In this document: positions 13,160 through 14,683 of the stretch, piece by piece
Numbering within the stretch: the stretch's first letter is position 1
How the letters are laid out: each line of letters opens with the position of its first letter
Assembly (NCBI GenBank): GCA_029856445.1
Contig: JAHQWY010000057.1
Location: 1 to 14,683 of the forward strand
DNA length: 14,683 nucleotides
Reading direction: 5' to 3'
From: Promethearchaeia archaeon
Lineage (GTDB): Archaea; Asgardarchaeota; Lokiarchaeia; Sigyniarchaeales; SOKP01
Translations under genes and position numbers: made by a program
Notes under the pieces: generated by a model
What the model saw: only the letters and a program-made list of their open reading frames with translations
Told to the model about the DNA's origin: nothing
Databases searched by the model: none

Positions 13160-14518
13160 TCATTCTTTTTGTTTAAAATCCTTTTTAGGACCATTACAAT
13201 TAGGGCATTTAAAATTTTCTGGAAGATCTTTAAAAAGAATTTCCATCATAGCTTCATCATATTCTTTTCCACAGTTCTGGCATTTGTAAATATACAGCTC
13301 TAACAGTTTTCTAAGTTCATTTTTATCTACATCTTGTTCCATTTTATTGTTAACATAGGATATCGCTTTGGTATCTCCAAATAATATAGCTCCTTTGAGT
13401 TTATTATCTTTTAAGACCAGTTTTTGATAACAGCAATTTTTTTTATCAGCTTTTTTTAATATATCCCATCCTCCGGGTGCCTGCTCCAGAGTATCTTTTG
13501 AAGGATCAATCATTCCTATGGAGGTTAAATCTAATCCCATAATTTTGAGTGTATTCTTAGGTATCGTTCCTAAATATTCCACTTTCTTCAATCCCAAGAC
13601 AGATGCTGCTACGATCTTTGATTGTTCCATACATGCTGGTATAATACCCCATATCTGATTATTATATTCAATGCAATCCCCTACAGCAAATATGTCTTTT
13701 TCACTAGTTTCTAAATATGCATTCACAACTATACCCTTATTAGTATCTAAATTTGCATCTTTGGCTAAATTAATTGTAGGTCTTATTCCTGCTTGAATTA
13801 ATATGATATCAGCATCTATTACCTCTCCTCCTTTTAATGTAATACCTGTTACTGATCCATTTCCAAGTATTTCTTCTGTGGCAGCATCTAACACAACTTT
13901 AATCCCTTTATTTTCGATTTCTTCTCTTAGCATAGCACCACATTCCATATCTAACTGCCTCGGTAATAATCGTGGGAAAAATTCGACGACTGTTGTATCC
14001 AAACCGCTATTATTAATCTGATTTGCTAATTCTAACCCAAGTAGTCCACCCCCTATCACGATAGCGTTCTTGGCCTTTTCCTTTCTAATAAAATCTTTTA
14101 TCTCTAAACAATCATCAATACTTCGTAATGTGAATAATCCTTTATGTTCATCCCTAAATTTCACAGCATTTTTAATAGGAGGAATATTTGGAGTACTTCC
14201 TAAAGCTAGAACGAGTTTATCATACGAAATTAGACTATCGGTGCCTTCAAGTTCTAAGGTTTTAGTTTTAGGATTAATTCTTCTTACTGTTTTATTAAGA
14301 TTTAATTTAATTTGCTTATTTTTATACCATTCTTCATTAAATACAATCAAATCATCGATAATAACTTTTTCTGAGATTAGTTCAGGTAATCTAACTCTAG
14401 TATAGTAGGGGTATTTCTCTTGTGTAAATATTTCGATTTCAGCCGCTTCATTCAGAAGTCTTATATTTTGAGCAGTAAAAGTACCGGCAACATTGTTTCC
14501 TATTATCACAATTTTCAT
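13160..14518 (-). CDS. NAD(P)H:rubredoxin oxidoreductase with fused C-terminal rubredoxin
   Basis: A 452-residue FAD/NAD(P)H enzyme of the NirB/NROR branch. The N-terminal FAD loop is IIGNNVAG (7-12), YYTRVRLPELI lies near 38-48, LALGSTPN closes the FAD domain, VIGGGLLGLELA binds NAD(P)H, and FAVGDC is the second FAD contact. The redox-active C-x4-C of thioredoxin or lipoamide reductases is absent, as expected for rubredoxin or nitrite reductases. The last 45 residues are a complete rubredoxin: cysteines 413/416 (CQNC) and 438/441 (CPNC) with Tyr 420 and F-K-D-L-P-E-N-F. The enzyme would pass electrons from NAD(P)H to its own iron site and then to free rubredoxin or directly to FprA, rubrerythrin or superoxide reductase. 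The divergent rubredoxin-like gene follows after 28 bases. ATG at 14518; a TATA-like stretch near 14540-14549 suggests an almost leaderless transcript. Confidence 0.93.
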   Translation of the reverse strand: MKIVIIGNNVAGTFTAQNIRLLNEAAEIEIFTQEKYPYYTRVRLPELISEKVIIDDLIVFNEEWYKNKQIKLNLNKTVRRINPKTKTLELEGTDSLISYDKLVLALGSTPNIPPIKNAVKFRDEHKGLFTLRSIDDCLEIKDFIRKEKAKNAIVIGGGLLGLELANQINNSGLDTTVVEFFPRLLPRQLDMECGAMLREEIENKGIKVVLDAATEEILGNGSVTGITLKGGEVIDADIILIQAGIRPTINLAKDANLDTNKGIVVNAYLETSEKDIFAVGDCIEYNNQIWGIIPACMEQSKIVAASVLGLKKVEYLGTIPKNTLKIMGLDLTSIGMIDPSKDTLEQAPGGWDILKKADKKNCCYQKLVLKDNKLKGAILFGDTKAISYVNNKMEQDVDKNELRKLLELYIYKCQNCGKEYDEAMMEILFKDLPENFKCPNCNGPKKDFKQKE

Positions 14519-14598
14519 AGAGTAATTAGTAAAATCATCTTATTTTAAGGTTTTTATTATGATTTCTAAATTTTTGAGGGAGTCAAAGATTAAAGAAC

Positions 14599-14683
14599 AT
14601 GTTCGAAATCAAAATTATAAACTCAATTAAATTTGATTTATCTATGACTGAAGTAGAACAATTAAAAAAAGTTACAAGAAAAA
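14599..14683 (+). CDS. Start of an unidentified gene, cut by the window edge
   Basis: An open frame begins MFEIKIINSIKFDLSMTEVE and continues to the edge (28 codons) with residue use like a real protein, including an alternating strand start and a Lys/Glu helix. A shorter start at 14644 is also possible: a TATA-like TTATAA (14615-14620) lies about 26 bases before it, which would make that version leaderless. GAGGGAG at 14576-14582 is rather far (16 bases) from the first ATG. Product unknown; it is transcribed away from the rubredoxin reductase. Confidence 0.45.
   Translation, partial: MFEIKIINSIKFDLSMTEVEQLKKVTRK

Noticed and set aside
13803..14405. Two plus-strand frames opposite the rubredoxin reductase
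   Set aside because: Antisense to a gene with clear FAD, NAD and rubredoxin motifs; Ser/Leu-rich composition typical of shadow frames.
1..14683. tRNA, rRNA, CRISPR, insertion sequence or prophage genes
   Set aside because: No cloverleaf-like GC-rich stretch, regular repeat array, transposase or phage-type protein was seen on either strand.

Overview
This window is AT-rich and reads as archaeal. Several promoters look like BRE plus TATA boxes, genes end in oligo-T runs rather than stem-loop terminators, and ribosome binding sites are of the GGAGGTGA type mixed with apparently leaderless or TTG starts. The gene content (flavodiiron protein, superoxide reductase, rubrerythrin, rubredoxins, GPH transporters, an acyl-CoA dehydrogenase) fits a strict anaerobe with an organic-carbon lifestyle. 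My best guess is an Asgard (Promethearchaeota, Lokiarchaeia-like) archaeon. That is inference from gene style, not proof.

Layout. (1) 2-1012, plus strand: the 3' part of a sulfur-trafficking protein with rhodanese, TusA and rhodanese domains, probably the tail of a CoA-disulfide/persulfide reductase. (2) 1090-2932, minus strand: a three-gene unit running from a small CC/Se-motif-like protein to a membrane-anchored TlpA-type thioredoxin and then a CcdA/DsbD membrane protein. This is an outward thiol-reducing system. (3) 3184-4262, plus: rubrerythrin and desulfoferrodoxin (2Fe superoxide reductase). (4) 4371-6930, plus: an ArsB/NhaD/SLC13-type permease, a GmhB-like HAD phosphatase, and an unrecognised protein with two copies of a four-cysteine module. 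(5) 6933-8444, minus: a GPH/MFS transporter, tail-to-tail with the previous gene. (6) 8557-10938, minus: flavodiiron protein FprA followed by an acyl-CoA dehydrogenase in one tight unit. (7) 11185-14518, minus: a 45-residue rubredoxin, a second GPH transporter, a second rubredoxin-like protein, and an NADH:rubredoxin oxidoreductase with its own C-terminal rubredoxin. Both small rubredoxins are below usual ORF length cut-offs. (8) The start of another plus-strand gene lies at the right edge.

How the genes fit together. The clearest theme is an oxygen and reactive-oxygen defence island. Electrons would go from NAD(P)H to the FAD reductase, then to a fused or free rubredoxin, and on to FprA (O2 or NO to water or N2O), superoxide reductase (superoxide to peroxide) and rubrerythrin (peroxide to water). 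Next to it lies a thiol/persulfide module (rhodanese-TusA protein, TlpA, CcdA). Four promoter regions contain perfect inverted repeats with short spacers that look like regulator-binding sites. No RNA genes, CRISPR arrays, insertion sequences or prophage genes were seen. No gene-free stretch exceeds 300 bases.
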